From Streptomyces sp. NA04227 (GTDB lineage Bacteria > Actinomycetota > Actinomycetes > Streptomycetales > Streptomycetaceae): DNA of 64,000 bases. A model generated the notes under the pieces. That model was given only the letters and a program-made list of their open reading frames with translations. It was not told where the DNA came from and did not search any database. Below are positions 46,484 to 54,971 of this stretch, in pieces; positions within the stretch are counted from its first letter, which is position 1; every line of letters begins with the position of its first letter. Where the stretch lies: contig NZ_CP054918.1 in assembly GCF_013364195.1 (NCBI RefSeq), forward strand, positions 3,213,001-3,277,000, in the 5' to 3' direction. Both the position numbers and the translations under genes were made by a program.

Positions 46484-47617
46484 TCACCGACGCCGCCACT
46501 CCTCCGCGAGCAGTGCGTACGAGCGGACCCGGTCGGCGTGGTCGTGGGTGATCGTGGTGATCAGCAACTCATCGGCGCCAGTGGCCTGTTGGAGCTGTTC
46601 CAGCCCGTCGGCGACCCGCTCGGGCGAGCCCACGAACTGGGTGCTGACGCGGTCCTCGACCAGCGCCCGGTCCTCGTCCGTCCAGTCCCGCACCAAGGCG
46701 CGCGCCTCGTCGGGCGTCGGGAACTCGATGGCGCCCTCGGCGGTACGGATGCTGCGCACCCAGGGGCCGTAGCCGGTGGCCAGCTCCCGCGCCGTGGCGT
46801 CGTCCTCGGCGACGACGACATCCGCGGAGACGGTCACATAGGGCTTGTCGAGGACCTCGGACGGCTCGAACGCCGCCCGGTACGCCTCGGCCGCCTCCAG
46901 TACGGAACCCGGGCTGACGTGGTAGTTCGCCGCGAACCGCAGCCCGTTGCGCGCCGCGACCTCGGCGCTCTGCCCACCGCTGCTGCCGAGGATCCACACC
47001 TGCACGTCCGCGCCCTCACCGGGGACGATGTGCGCCTCGATGCCGTCCGCCGTCCGGTACGTGCCGCGCAGCAGCGCCAGGATGTCGTCGATCTGCTCGC
47101 CGTAGTCCTGCGATTCGGCTCCGGGCAGCTGGAGGAGCCGGCGGTGGAGCGCGAACCGGGGCGAGCCGAGCAGGTGCTCGAAGGAGAACTTGGGCGGGAT
47201 GAGGAGCCCGTTGGGGGCGCGGCCGTCGACGACAGGGGTGGCGGACGGCGCGGGCGGACGGCCCGGGGCGGTGGGGCGGCCGCCCGAGCGGCCGAGGCCG
47301 AGGTCCAGGCGGCCCGGGTGCAGGGCGTCGATGAGGCCGAATTCCTCGACGGTGGACAGGGCGGTGCGGTGGCCGAGTTGTACCGCGCCGGAGCCGATCC
47401 GGATCGTGGAGGTGGCCGAGGCGGTCAGCGCGAGCACGACGGCGGGCGAGGTCCCGGCGACGCCGGGGTTGAGGTGGTGCTCGGCGACCCAGTACCGCGT
47501 GTAGCCCAACTCCTCGGTCCTGCGGACCAGTTCGATGGTGTTGTGCAGGGCCTGGCTCGCCGTGGATCCGGACGACACCGGGACGAGGTCGAGGACGCCG
47601 AGAGGGATCTGGGACAT
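46484..47617 (-). CDS. LLM-class flavin-dependent monooxygenase
   Basis: A 377-residue luciferase-like monooxygenase (single-component LLM fold): GVLDLVPVSSGSTASQALHNTIELVRRTEELGYTRYWVAEHH read over residues 6-47, RIGSGAVQLGHRTALSTVEEFGLIDALHPGRLDLGLGR, VWILGSSGGQSAEVAARNGLRFA. FMNH2 would come from a separate reductase not seen here. ATG 47617 follows GAGGAG. Third monooxygenase of the sulfur region; the start is 40 bp after the preceding gene. Confidence 0.9.
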   Translation of the reverse strand: MSQIPLGVLDLVPVSSGSTASQALHNTIELVRRTEELGYTRYWVAEHHLNPGVAGTSPAVVLALTASATSTIRIGSGAVQLGHRTALSTVEEFGLIDALHPGRLDLGLGRSGGRPTAPGRPPAPSATPVVDGRAPNGLLIPPKFSFEHLLGSPRFALHRRLLQLPGAESQDYGEQIDDILALLRGTYRTADGIEAHIVPGEGADVQVWILGSSGGQSAEVAARNGLRFAANYHVSPGSVLEAAEAYRAAFEPSEVLDKPYVTVSADVVVAEDDATARELATGYGPWVRSIRTAEGAIEFPTPDEARALVRDWTDEDRALVEDRVSTQFVGSPERVADGLEQLQQATGADELLITTITHDHADRVRSYALLAEEWRRR

Positions 47618-47657
47618 CGTGGGGTTCTCCTCTGTGAGGGATGTGCCGGGGTTCCCG

Positions 47658-49037
47658 TCAGCGGTGGGCGTACGGGACGGCGGGCTCGGCCACGGCGGGG
47701 TGTGCCAGGCCGAGGTGGTCGCGCAGGGTGGTGCCCTCGTACTCGGTGCGGAAGACACCGCGTTCCTGGAGCAGCGGGACGACCTTGTCCGCGAAGACGT
47801 CCAGGCCGCCCGGTGTGACGTGCGGGACGAGGATGAACCCGTCCGAGGCGTCCGCCTGCACCAGCTCGTCGATGGCCTGCGCGACGGTGGCCGGAGCGCC
47901 GACGAAGGACTGGCGGTTGCCGGTGTTGATGACCAGGTCGCGGATGGACCAGTTGTTGGCCGCGGCCAGTTCACGCCACTCCCGGGCGGTGGCCAACGGG
48001 TCGCGGTAGCTGCGCACTTGGGCCCGCCCCTGCGCGACGGTGTGCTCCCCCGGGTCCGGGTCGATGTCGGGCAGCGGCCCCTCCGGGTCGTAGCCGGACA
48101 GGTCGCGGTTCCAGACGAACTCCAGGTGCCGCAGCGCGGTGGCGCCGCTGACCTGGCTGCGCCGCACCTCCCGCGCCAGCTCGTGTGCCTCCTCGTCGGT
48201 GTCGCCGAGCACGAAGGTCGCGGCGGGCAGGATCAGCAACTGGTCGGGGGTACGGCCGTACTTGGCGAGGCGGCCCTTGACGTCCGCGTAGAAGGCACGG
48301 CCCTCCTCCAGCGTGGCGTACCGGCTGAAGATCGCGTCGGCTCCCGAGGCGGCGAACTCGCGGCCCTCCTCGGAGTCCCCGGCCTGGAAGATCACCGGGC
48401 GGCCCTGCGGGGAGCGGGGCACGTTGAACTGCCCTTCGATGTCGAAGTGTTGGCCCCGGTGCGCGAAGGCACCGGCACGCGCGTCACGCAAGAAGGTGCC
48501 GCTCTCCGGATCGGCCGCGATCTCGTCGCCGTGCCAGGAGTCGAAGAGTTCGTGCGCGGTGGCGAGGAACTCCTTGGCCCTGGAGTACCGCTCCTCCTGC
48601 GGCAGAAAACCGCCGCGACGGAAGTTCTCGCCGGTGAACGCGTCCCAGGAGGTGACCACGTTCCAGGCGGCCCGCCCGCCGGAGAGGTGATCGAGACTGG
48701 CGAACTGGCGGGCCACCTCGTAGGGCTCGTTGAAGGTGGAGTTGATGGTGCCGGTCAGGCCCAGGCGGTCGGTGACGGCGGCGAGCGCGCTGAGCACGGT
48801 GAAGGTGTCCGGGCGCCCGACCACGTCCAAGTCGTAGATTTTCCCGCCGTGTTCGCGCAGCCGCAGCCCCTCGGCGAGGAACAGGAAGTCGAACTTGGCG
48901 CGTTCGGCGGTGCGCGCGAAGTGCGCGAACGACGAGAACTCGATGTGGCTGCCGGCCTCGGGATCGCTCCACACCGTCGTGTTGTTCACGCCCGGGAAGT
49001 GGGCGGCCAGATGGATCTGCTTCTGCGGCTTGCTCAT
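47658..49037 (-). CDS. NtaA/SnaA/DszA-family flavin-dependent monooxygenase
   Basis: A 459-residue two-component monooxygenase: AAHFPGVNNTTVWSDPEAGSHIEFSSF, DFLFLAEGLRL, ASLDHLSGGRAAWNVVTSWD and NFRRGGFLPQEERY are hallmarks of the NtaA/SnaA/DszA group. These enzymes cleave C-S or C-N bonds (sulfones, nitrilotriacetate) with reduced FMN. With SfnB/DszC- and LLM-type genes it suggests oxidative desulfurisation of an imported organosulfur compound. The start codon lies inside the first unit of a 23-bp tandem repeat, which also supplies the Shine-Dalgarno AAGGGA. Confidence 0.92.
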   Translation of the reverse strand: MSKPQKQIHLAAHFPGVNNTTVWSDPEAGSHIEFSSFAHFARTAERAKFDFLFLAEGLRLREHGGKIYDLDVVGRPDTFTVLSALAAVTDRLGLTGTINSTFNEPYEVARQFASLDHLSGGRAAWNVVTSWDAFTGENFRRGGFLPQEERYSRAKEFLATAHELFDSWHGDEIAADPESGTFLRDARAGAFAHRGQHFDIEGQFNVPRSPQGRPVIFQAGDSEEGREFAASGADAIFSRYATLEEGRAFYADVKGRLAKYGRTPDQLLILPAATFVLGDTDEEAHELAREVRRSQVSGATALRHLEFVWNRDLSGYDPEGPLPDIDPDPGEHTVAQGRAQVRSYRDPLATAREWRELAAANNWSIRDLVINTGNRQSFVGAPATVAQAIDELVQADASDGFILVPHVTPGGLDVFADKVVPLLQERGVFRTEYEGTTLRDHLGLAHPAVAEPAVPYAHR

Positions 49038-49192
49038 GTCGTACGGTCCCTTCGGCTCATGTCCGATGCGCCTTTCGGCTCATGTGGTGCGGTCCCTTCG
49101 GCTCGTGGCGCGTGCTGCCTTCGGCGCGTGGCGTGTGCTGCCTTCGGCTCGCGCCGTGCGATGCCTTCGGCGCGTGGCCGAGGGGACCTTTG
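49032..49192. repeat. Seven tandem 23-bp units carrying Shine-Dalgarno and start codon
   Basis: Seven contiguous 23-bp units (49032-49054, then every 23 bp to 49192) fill the gap between two monooxygenase genes. On the minus strand each unit reads CGAAGGGA..-ATGAGC or a decayed form. Units 1-3 keep the ATG; in 4-7 it has become ACG or GCG. The ATG of unit 1 is the start of the DszA-type gene. Confidence 0.92.
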
Positions 49193-49194
49193 GA

Positions 49195-50544
49195 TCAGGC
49201 GGTGGCGGAGGCGGGAGTGGGAGTGCCGGGCTCGGGGGCGGCCGCGCGGGGGCGGGCGGCGGCGTAGCGGCTGGCGGGGCGGGGCAGGCCGAGGAGTCCG
49301 CGCAGGGTGTCCGCCTGGTATCCGCGGCGGAAGGCGCCCCGGCGCTGGAGTTCGGGGACCAGGCCGCGGGTGATCGCGGGCAGGTCGTGGCCCAGTACGG
49401 CCGGACGCAGCCGGAACCCGGTCAGCCCGGCCGCATGCAACTCCTGGAGCAGATCGGCAAGTTGGGCGGGCGTCCCGGCGAAGATCCGCGCGTCGCTGGT
49501 GTACGGCTGCCCGGCGAGGGCGTCCAGCCGCTCCCTGCGCTCCCGCGCGGCGGACGGCACCTCGTCCAGGAACACCACCAAATCGCCGAAGACATGGACG
49601 AGTTCACCCTCCCGCCCGGCCGACGCCTGCTCGGCACGGATCTCCGCGACCACCTCGCGCGCCTGGTCCGCGTCGTGCGGGGTGACGTATCCGACGTCGG
49701 CCGCGCGCGCCACCAGCCGGTACGGGACCGTCTCATGGCCGAGCGCGCTGACCAGGGGCTGTCCCTGCGGCGGACGCGGAGTGATCGAGGGGCCCTTGAC
49801 GCTGAAGTGCTCGCCCTCGAAGTCGATGTAGTGCAGCTTGTCCCGGTCGACGAACCGGCCGGTGGCGACCTCGCGGATCTCGGCGTCGTCCTCCCAGCTG
49901 TCCCACAGCCGCCGCACCACCTCGACGTAGTCGGCCGCCTCGTCGAAGAGCGGCGCCGCCGCCTTCCACGCGTCCGGCCCGGATGTCGGGTCGATACGGG
50001 GCACCTCGCGGCGGCCGAAGTGCGCGGCCTCGTTCGGACGCGCCGAGATCTGGACGCGCAGCCCGGCCCGGCCGCCGCTCACATAGTCGAGGGTGGCGAT
50101 CGCCTTGGACAGGTGGAACGGCTCGGTGTGCGTGGCGATCACGGTCGGCACCAGACCGATGTGCCGGGTCAGCGGGGCGATACGCGCGGCCACGAGCACG
50201 GCGTCAAGTCGCCCCCGTACCTGGTCCGTTCGCCCGTCCGAGCCCTGAAAGTCCGTGGACTGGAGGCCGAGTCCGTCCTCGAAGGTGACGAAGTCGAGCA
50301 GCCCGCGCTCGGCCTCGGCGACCAGGTCGGCCCAGTAGCCGGCGGTGAACAACTCCCCTGGCCGGGCCACCGGTTCACGCCAGGCGGCGGGATGCCAGCC
50401 CGCGCCGTCGAGGGCTACGGCGAGGTGGAGGTGCGAGGACGGGGACGGGGACGGGGACGGGGATGGGGAGGGGGCCGGGGAGGAGGACGCGAGGGAAGGG
50501 GTGGACGCGGGAGAGGAGGGAGGTGTGGGAGAAGGGGAGGACAT
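49195..50544 (-). CDS. LLM/NtaA-type flavin-dependent monooxygenase
   Basis: A 449-residue luciferase-fold protein: LVAEAERGLLDFVTFEDGLGLQ, LSKAIATLDYVSGGRAGLRVQISA, AADYVEVVRRLWDSWEDDAEIRE. A Ser/Pro-rich N-terminal tract of about 36 residues comes from a GGGGAC hexamer repeat, so the true folded protein begins near SSHLHLAVALDGAG. ATG 50544 has AGGAAGG upstream. It is the first of three such enzymes after the ABC genes. Confidence 0.88.
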   Translation of the reverse strand: MSSPSPTPPSSPASTPSLASSSPAPSPSPSPSPSPSSHLHLAVALDGAGWHPAAWREPVARPGELFTAGYWADLVAEAERGLLDFVTFEDGLGLQSTDFQGSDGRTDQVRGRLDAVLVAARIAPLTRHIGLVPTVIATHTEPFHLSKAIATLDYVSGGRAGLRVQISARPNEAAHFGRREVPRIDPTSGPDAWKAAAPLFDEAADYVEVVRRLWDSWEDDAEIREVATGRFVDRDKLHYIDFEGEHFSVKGPSITPRPPQGQPLVSALGHETVPYRLVARAADVGYVTPHDADQAREVVAEIRAEQASAGREGELVHVFGDLVVFLDEVPSAARERRERLDALAGQPYTSDARIFAGTPAQLADLLQELHAAGLTGFRLRPAVLGHDLPAITRGLVPELQRRGAFRRGYQADTLRGLLGLPRPASRYAAARPRAAAPEPGTPTPASATA

Positions 50545-50614
50545 GGAAGGGGCCTTCCTGGTCGTCGCGGACGTCGCTTTCGTCGCTGGCGTCGCTACTT
50601 GGTCGCCGGCGTCG

Positions 50615-51673
50615 CTACTTGGCGGTCTTCGGGAGGCCGGGCGGGTTGATCTTCGACTCCGGTACGGCCTCGCCGGACAGGCCCCAGCGCTTGAGAACCT
50701 CTGCGTACGTCCCGTTGTCGATGATCTCGTTCACCGCGTCGGCGAGCGGCTCGACCAGGCCGTTGTTCTTCCTGGTGGTGGCCGCGATGAGGCCCTGGAG
50801 GGTGTCGCCCGCGCCGGACAGGGTGCCGACGATCTCGGTCTTTCCGGCGGAGGCGACGCGGTACGCGGCCGTCGGGTTCGGGCCCAGGAAGAGCTCGATC
50901 CGGCCCGAGCGCAGGGCGAGTTGGGTGTCCGTGGACGCCTTGTAGTACTTGATGTCCACCGGTTCGAGGCCCGCGCGCTCGGCCTGGTCGCTCCAGGCCA
51001 GCAGGACCTTCTCCTGGTTGGTCCCGCTGTCCACGGCGACCGTCCGGCCCGCCACGTCCCGGTAGTCCCGGACCTTCAGGCCGCTGCCCTTCCTCGCCTC
51101 GAAGGCCAGGTCGTCCTTGCGGTAGCTGGCGAAGTCGTACTTCTCCTTGCGTTCCTCGGTGTCGGTGATGTTGCTGAAGCCGACGTCGTACTTGCCGCTG
51201 TCCAGCCCGACGAAGATGTTCTCCCACGCCACCTGGGTGAACTCCGGCTTCAGACCGAGGACATTGGCCACCAGGTACGCGAGGTCGACCTCGGCGCCGA
51301 TCCGCGTCTTGTCGTCGGTCGCGTAGAAGCCGAGCGGCGGCGAACTGTCGGCCGAGGCGACGATCCGCAGCCTGCCCGACTCCCGGATTCTCGCGGGCAC
51401 CTCGGCGGCTATCGAGTCGACCTTCTTCGTGGTGACGCGGTTCTGGTCCGGACTGTTGTTGATCCGGATCGTGGACTTGCCCGAACTCCCCTTGTCCCCC
51501 GTGCCGTTGGCATCCGGCACCTCGGTCGTGGCACCGTCGTCCGGATTGGCGCAGGCGGCCAGGATGAGCACGGCGGCGGTGCCGCAGGCGATCGCGCCGG
51601 TGCGGCGGGAGGTCGTGGGGCGCAGGGGGCGCTCGGTGCGAGGCCGGCGGCGTATCCGGGAAAGGACGGTCAC
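50615..51673 (-). CDS. ABC transporter solute-binding lipoprotein (family 3)
   Basis: A 352-residue SBP_bac_3 protein: basic N-terminus, signal peptide with lipobox LILAACAN, and domain sequence GRLRIVASADSSPPLGFYATDDKTRIGAEVDLAYLVANVLGLKPEFTQVAWENIFVGLDSGKYDVGFSNIT read over residues 101-171. The family binds amino acids and cystine-like compounds. It is the external receptor of the permease and ATPase encoded just before it; a sulfur-containing amino acid derivative is a reasonable ligand guess. Confidence 0.92.
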   Translation of the reverse strand: MTVLSRIRRRPRTERPLRPTTSRRTGAIACGTAAVLILAACANPDDGATTEVPDANGTGDKGSSGKSTIRINNSPDQNRVTTKKVDSIAAEVPARIRESGRLRIVASADSSPPLGFYATDDKTRIGAEVDLAYLVANVLGLKPEFTQVAWENIFVGLDSGKYDVGFSNITDTEERKEKYDFASYRKDDLAFEARKGSGLKVRDYRDVAGRTVAVDSGTNQEKVLLAWSDQAERAGLEPVDIKYYKASTDTQLALRSGRIELFLGPNPTAAYRVASAGKTEIVGTLSGAGDTLQGLIAATTRKNNGLVEPLADAVNEIIDNGTYAEVLKRWGLSGEAVPESKINPPGLPKTAK

Positions 51674-51776
51674 GGTCGTTCTCCTTGCGTGGGACGGGGC
51701 GGGATCCCAAGTGGCGAGGGATCAGGGGAAGTTGGCGGGAGGGCAGTGCTGGGGGCGGTTCTGGGGGCGGTGCCGC

Positions 51777-52640
51777 TCAGAGGACTTTGGAGAGGAAGGC
51801 GCGGGTGCGTTCGTGCCGCGGGTTGTCGAGTACCGCCGTGGGCGGGCCCTGCTCCACGACGACGCCGTCGTCCATGAACAGCACCGTGTCGGCCACCTCG
51901 CGCGCGAAGCCGATTTCGTGCGTGACGACGATCATGGTGGTGCCGCTGCGCGCCAAGTCCTTGATGACATCGAGGACTTCGCCGACCAGCTCCGGGTCGA
52001 GCGCGGAGGTGGGCTCGTCGAAGAGCAGCACCTTGGGCGCGAGGGCGAGCGCACGGGCGATGGCCACCCGCTGCTGCTGCCCACCGGACAACTGCCGTGG
52101 ATAGGCGGCCGACTTGTCGGCCAGACCCACCCGCGCGAGCAGCCGCTCCGCCGTGGCGACGGCCTCGGCTCGTGGCCGCCGCAGCGCGGAGACCGGCGCC
52201 TCGACGAGATTCTCCAGGACCGTGAGGTGCGGGAAGAGGTGGAAGTTCTGGAAGACGAACCCGATGTGGGTGCGCTGCTTCAGCACCTCCTTCTCCTTGA
52301 GCTCGTACAGCTTTCGGCCCGAGCGGCGGTACCCGATCAGCTCGCCGTCGATGCCGATCCAGCCTCGGTCGACCTTCTCCAGGTGGTTGATCGTGCGCAG
52401 CAACGTCGACTTGCCCGACCCGGAAGGGCCCAGGATCACCGCCACCTCACCGGCCCGGACCTCCAGGTCCACGCCGCGCAGCACCTCCAGCGCGCCGAAG
52501 CTCTTGTGCACACCGCGGACGTCGACCATGACGGGGCGGGGGCCACCAGTTGTCGGCTCGGCCGCCGCGTCGGCCTTCTCGCCATCGGCTTTCTCGCCAT
52601 CGGCCCTCTCGCTCACGGTGGGGCTCACGACCTCGCTCAT
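51777..52640 (-). CDS. Polar amino acid-type ABC transporter ATP-binding protein
   Basis: A 287-residue ATPase of the GlnQ/TcyN group: [89 protein letters not shown]. The N-terminal 35 residues contain repeated ADGEK. The ATG overlaps the stop of the permease fusion (ATGA). Powers import with the permease and lipoprotein. Confidence 0.94.
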   Translation of the reverse strand: MSEVVSPTVSERADGEKADGEKADAAAEPTTGGPRPVMVDVRGVHKSFGALEVLRGVDLEVRAGEVAVILGPSGSGKSTLLRTINHLEKVDRGWIGIDGELIGYRRSGRKLYELKEKEVLKQRTHIGFVFQNFHLFPHLTVLENLVEAPVSALRRPRAEAVATAERLLARVGLADKSAAYPRQLSGGQQQRVAIARALALAPKVLLFDEPTSALDPELVGEVLDVIKDLARSGTTMIVVTHEIGFAREVADTVLFMDDGVVVEQGPPTAVLDNPRHERTRAFLSKVL

Positions 52641-54241
52641 GAAATCTCCCTGGCAGTACGGGACTTGGGGCTGGGCGGGTGCGGGGCGGCTGCGGTGGCG
52701 GTGACGGTGGCGGTGGCGGTGGGGGCCGTTGCCGAGGTCCGCAGGTTCCGTACGAGTCGCCGGGCGCGCTGAAGCGGCGTGGGCGGCGGCGTCCGGTCGG
52801 TGCCGCGCGCGTAACGGCGTTCCACGTAGTACTGGGCGAGGGAGAGCACCGAGGTCAGGAACACGTACCAGGCGGTGGCGACCATCAGCAGCGGGATCAC
52901 CCGGCCGTTGCGGCCGTAGACGACCTGCACCTGGTAGAACAGCTCGCCGATCGCCATCACGTACACCACCGAGGTGCCCTTGAGCAGGCCGATGATCTCG
53001 TTGCCCGCGGTGGGCAGGATGGCGCGCATGGCCTGCGGCAGCACGATCCGCCGGATCTGCCGCAGCCGCGGGATACCCAGCGCGGCCGCGGCCTCCAACT
53101 GCCCGCCGTCCACGGCGAGTACACCGCCGCGCACGATCTCGGCGGCGTAGGCCGCCTGGTGCAGCGAGAGCCCGATCAGCGCCGCGCCGATGGTGCCGAT
53201 CAGCGCGTTGCTGTCCACGGACCAGAGCACCGGCCCGAAGGGGATGCCCACGCCGAGTTCCTCGTACAGGGCGCCCAGATTGAACCAGAACACCAGCTGC
53301 ACGATCATCGGAATGGACCGGAAGATCCATACGTACGTCCAGGCCACGGTCTTCAGGACCGGGCTGCGCGACAGCCGCATGAACGCCAGCACCGTACCGA
53401 GCAGAAACCCCAACACCGTCGCGTACGCGGTGAGTTGAAGGGTCACCCCGACCGCTTCGACGATCGTCTCGGACAGCACATAGGCCCGGAAGACGTCCCA
53501 CTCCCACACCGGGTTGGTGGCAAGACCGTGCAGGAACTGGACGGCCAGGACCAGCACGGCGACGGCGGCGGCCCAGCGGAGATAGTGACGGGCGGGGACG
53601 ACCTTGAGGGTGGAGAGGTCCTCGCGAGTGGAGACGTCTTCGCGCGTGGTGAGGTCTTCGGTAGCTGTTTCGGCGTGGGCATCGGCGGAAGGGCCCGGAA
53701 GGTGCTTCTCGAACGGCAGCGGGCCGATGGTTTCCGGGTCGGCGGCGGTGTCGAACAGCGGCGTGTAGTCGCTGGTGAGATACAGCCCGCGGGCCTCCGG
53801 CTGGCGCGGGCCCGTGGTGAGGTAGACACGCCGGTAGCCACGGGCGGCCGCCTCCCGCTCCAGTTCCGCGACGACCCGGCGGGCAAGGCCGCGCCGACGG
53901 TGACCCGAGTGCGTCCAGATCCTCTTCAACTCGGCCGTGTTCGCGTCGAATTGGCGGAACGCGCCGCCCGCCACGGCCCGGCCGTCCTCAAGCAGCAGGA
54001 GCAGTACGCCGCCGTGTGCCGCGGTGAACTCCTCGTCGGGATAGCGGGCGAGTTCGGCATGGGCGTCCTTGCCGTACCGGGCGGAGTACTCATCGCCGAG
54101 CTCGCGCAGGAGCGGTTCGACACGGGGGTCGGAGACGGGGACGTGGACCACCGTCAGGTCGCCTTGGGACGGGCGCGGGTCCGGGGACGCGTGAGCGCTG
54201 GTGGGCGCGTCCGGAGAGGTCGGGCGGGTGAGGTACGTCAT
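52637..54241 (-). CDS. GNAT acetyltransferase fused to ABC amino acid-type permease
   Basis: A 534-residue fusion. Residues about 28-180 form a GNAT domain ([53 protein letters not shown], read over 90-143). After a Thr/Asp/Glu linker, residues about 225-500 are a HisM/GlnP-type permease: [44 protein letters not shown], and the EAA-like [29 protein letters not shown]. The acetyltransferase probably sits in the cytoplasm at the pore and could acetylate the imported substrate or sense it. ATGA overlaps link it to the genes on both sides. Confidence 0.9.
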   Translation of the reverse strand: MTYLTRPTSPDAPTSAHASPDPRPSQGDLTVVHVPVSDPRVEPLLRELGDEYSARYGKDAHAELARYPDEEFTAAHGGVLLLLLEDGRAVAGGAFRQFDANTAELKRIWTHSGHRRRGLARRVVAELEREAAARGYRRVYLTTGPRQPEARGLYLTSDYTPLFDTAADPETIGPLPFEKHLPGPSADAHAETATEDLTTREDVSTREDLSTLKVVPARHYLRWAAAVAVLVLAVQFLHGLATNPVWEWDVFRAYVLSETIVEAVGVTLQLTAYATVLGFLLGTVLAFMRLSRSPVLKTVAWTYVWIFRSIPMIVQLVFWFNLGALYEELGVGIPFGPVLWSVDSNALIGTIGAALIGLSLHQAAYAAEIVRGGVLAVDGGQLEAAAALGIPRLRQIRRIVLPQAMRAILPTAGNEIIGLLKGTSVVYVMAIGELFYQVQVVYGRNGRVIPLLMVATAWYVFLTSVLSLAQYYVERRYARGTDRTPPPTPLQRARRLVRNLRTSATAPTATATVTATAAAPHPPSPKSRTAREIS

Positions 54242-54318
54242 GGGCGCACCGCCGGGGTGCCCGGGGCAGACGCGGAACCGTTGCCGGGTGCGGCGATGCC
54301 GCGGAGTTCCACGGGCAT
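54238..54318 (-). CDS. 26-residue ORF coupled to the permease fusion
   Basis: ATG 54318 to TGA 54238: MPVELRGIAAPGNGSA.., 26 residues, with GAGAGG upstream. The stop overlaps the permease-fusion start (ATGA). No cysteine or membrane segment; it could be a translational coupler. Confidence 0.45.
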   Translation of the reverse strand: MPVELRGIAAPGNGSASAPGTPAVRP

Positions 54319-54400
54319 GGGGATCGGCCTCTCTTCAGGTCTTCGGGCTCAAGTGCCCCTGTACGACGCGGACTTGAGGCGTCGGACGAGGCATCGAGAA

Positions 54401-54442
54401 CCGGCTCGAAGCGAGTCGGCCGGGCCGGGAGTGGGCCCGGCC
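54401..54442 (-). terminator. Candidate attenuator hairpins between leader peptide and ABC genes
   Basis: Two adjacent stems: CCGGCTCG (54401-54408) with CGAGTCGG (54412-54419), and a perfect 9-bp stem GGCCGGGCC (54418-54426) with GGCCCGGCC (54434-54442). They share two bases, so they compete. The place, between a Cys-rich leader ORF and the operon, suits attenuation. Confidence 0.5.
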
Positions 54443-54656
54443 CGAGGGTGGGTACGCGTGGCGTGGATGTCTGCGCGCGGGGGTGCCTGCGCGCGTGCGG
54501 CGCCCTGTGCGGTGCGGGTCGGTGCCCGCCCGCGTCAGGGACGCGACGACCGGGGAAGCGGCGACCGGGGAAACGACGGCTGATCAGGACCGCGAAAGGG
54601 TCACCGAGGCGCCGGGGAGAAGAGGGAGAGGGCCGGTCGGACGGCCCGCTGCCGAG

Positions 54657-54734
54657 TCAGTGGCAACACGCGGCGGACCACACTCGACCGAAGTCGATGT
54701 GGTCGCGCGAGACCAAACGCTGCTGGGCAGTCAT
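54657..54734 (-). CDS. Cysteine-type leader peptide of the sulfur/ABC operon
   Basis: A 25-residue ORF from ATG 54734 to TGA 54657 with core RLVSRDHIDFGRV and the end AACCH, that is two consecutive Cys codons just before the stop. This matches the short putative leader peptides (RLVxRxHIDLGRV..C pattern) found upstream of sulfur-assimilation genes in Streptomyces. In such systems, slow decoding of Cys codons when cysteine is low is thought to change downstream RNA folding or translation. It is the first element of the 54.7-46.5 kb operon. Confidence 0.82.
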   Translation of the reverse strand: MTAQQRLVSRDHIDFGRVWSAACCH

Positions 54735-54971
54735 GGGACCAATTGAGCAGTACATCGAGCGTGGCGTCAACCAGTGCTCGTATGACGGACCGTGTGCACG
54801 ACCCGTACGGCGAGCCCCGCCGCACCTGCCCGTTCGCGCCTGTGCGACCGCAACTTCCGTGCCGTAGGACCGTGTCGGGGGCCGGGGGCGTCGACGCCGG
54901 GACCTGGCTCAAACATCGATCACACGCATGGGTGACTGTGCTCGGGCGGGCACCGGGCCAAGATCACAGTC

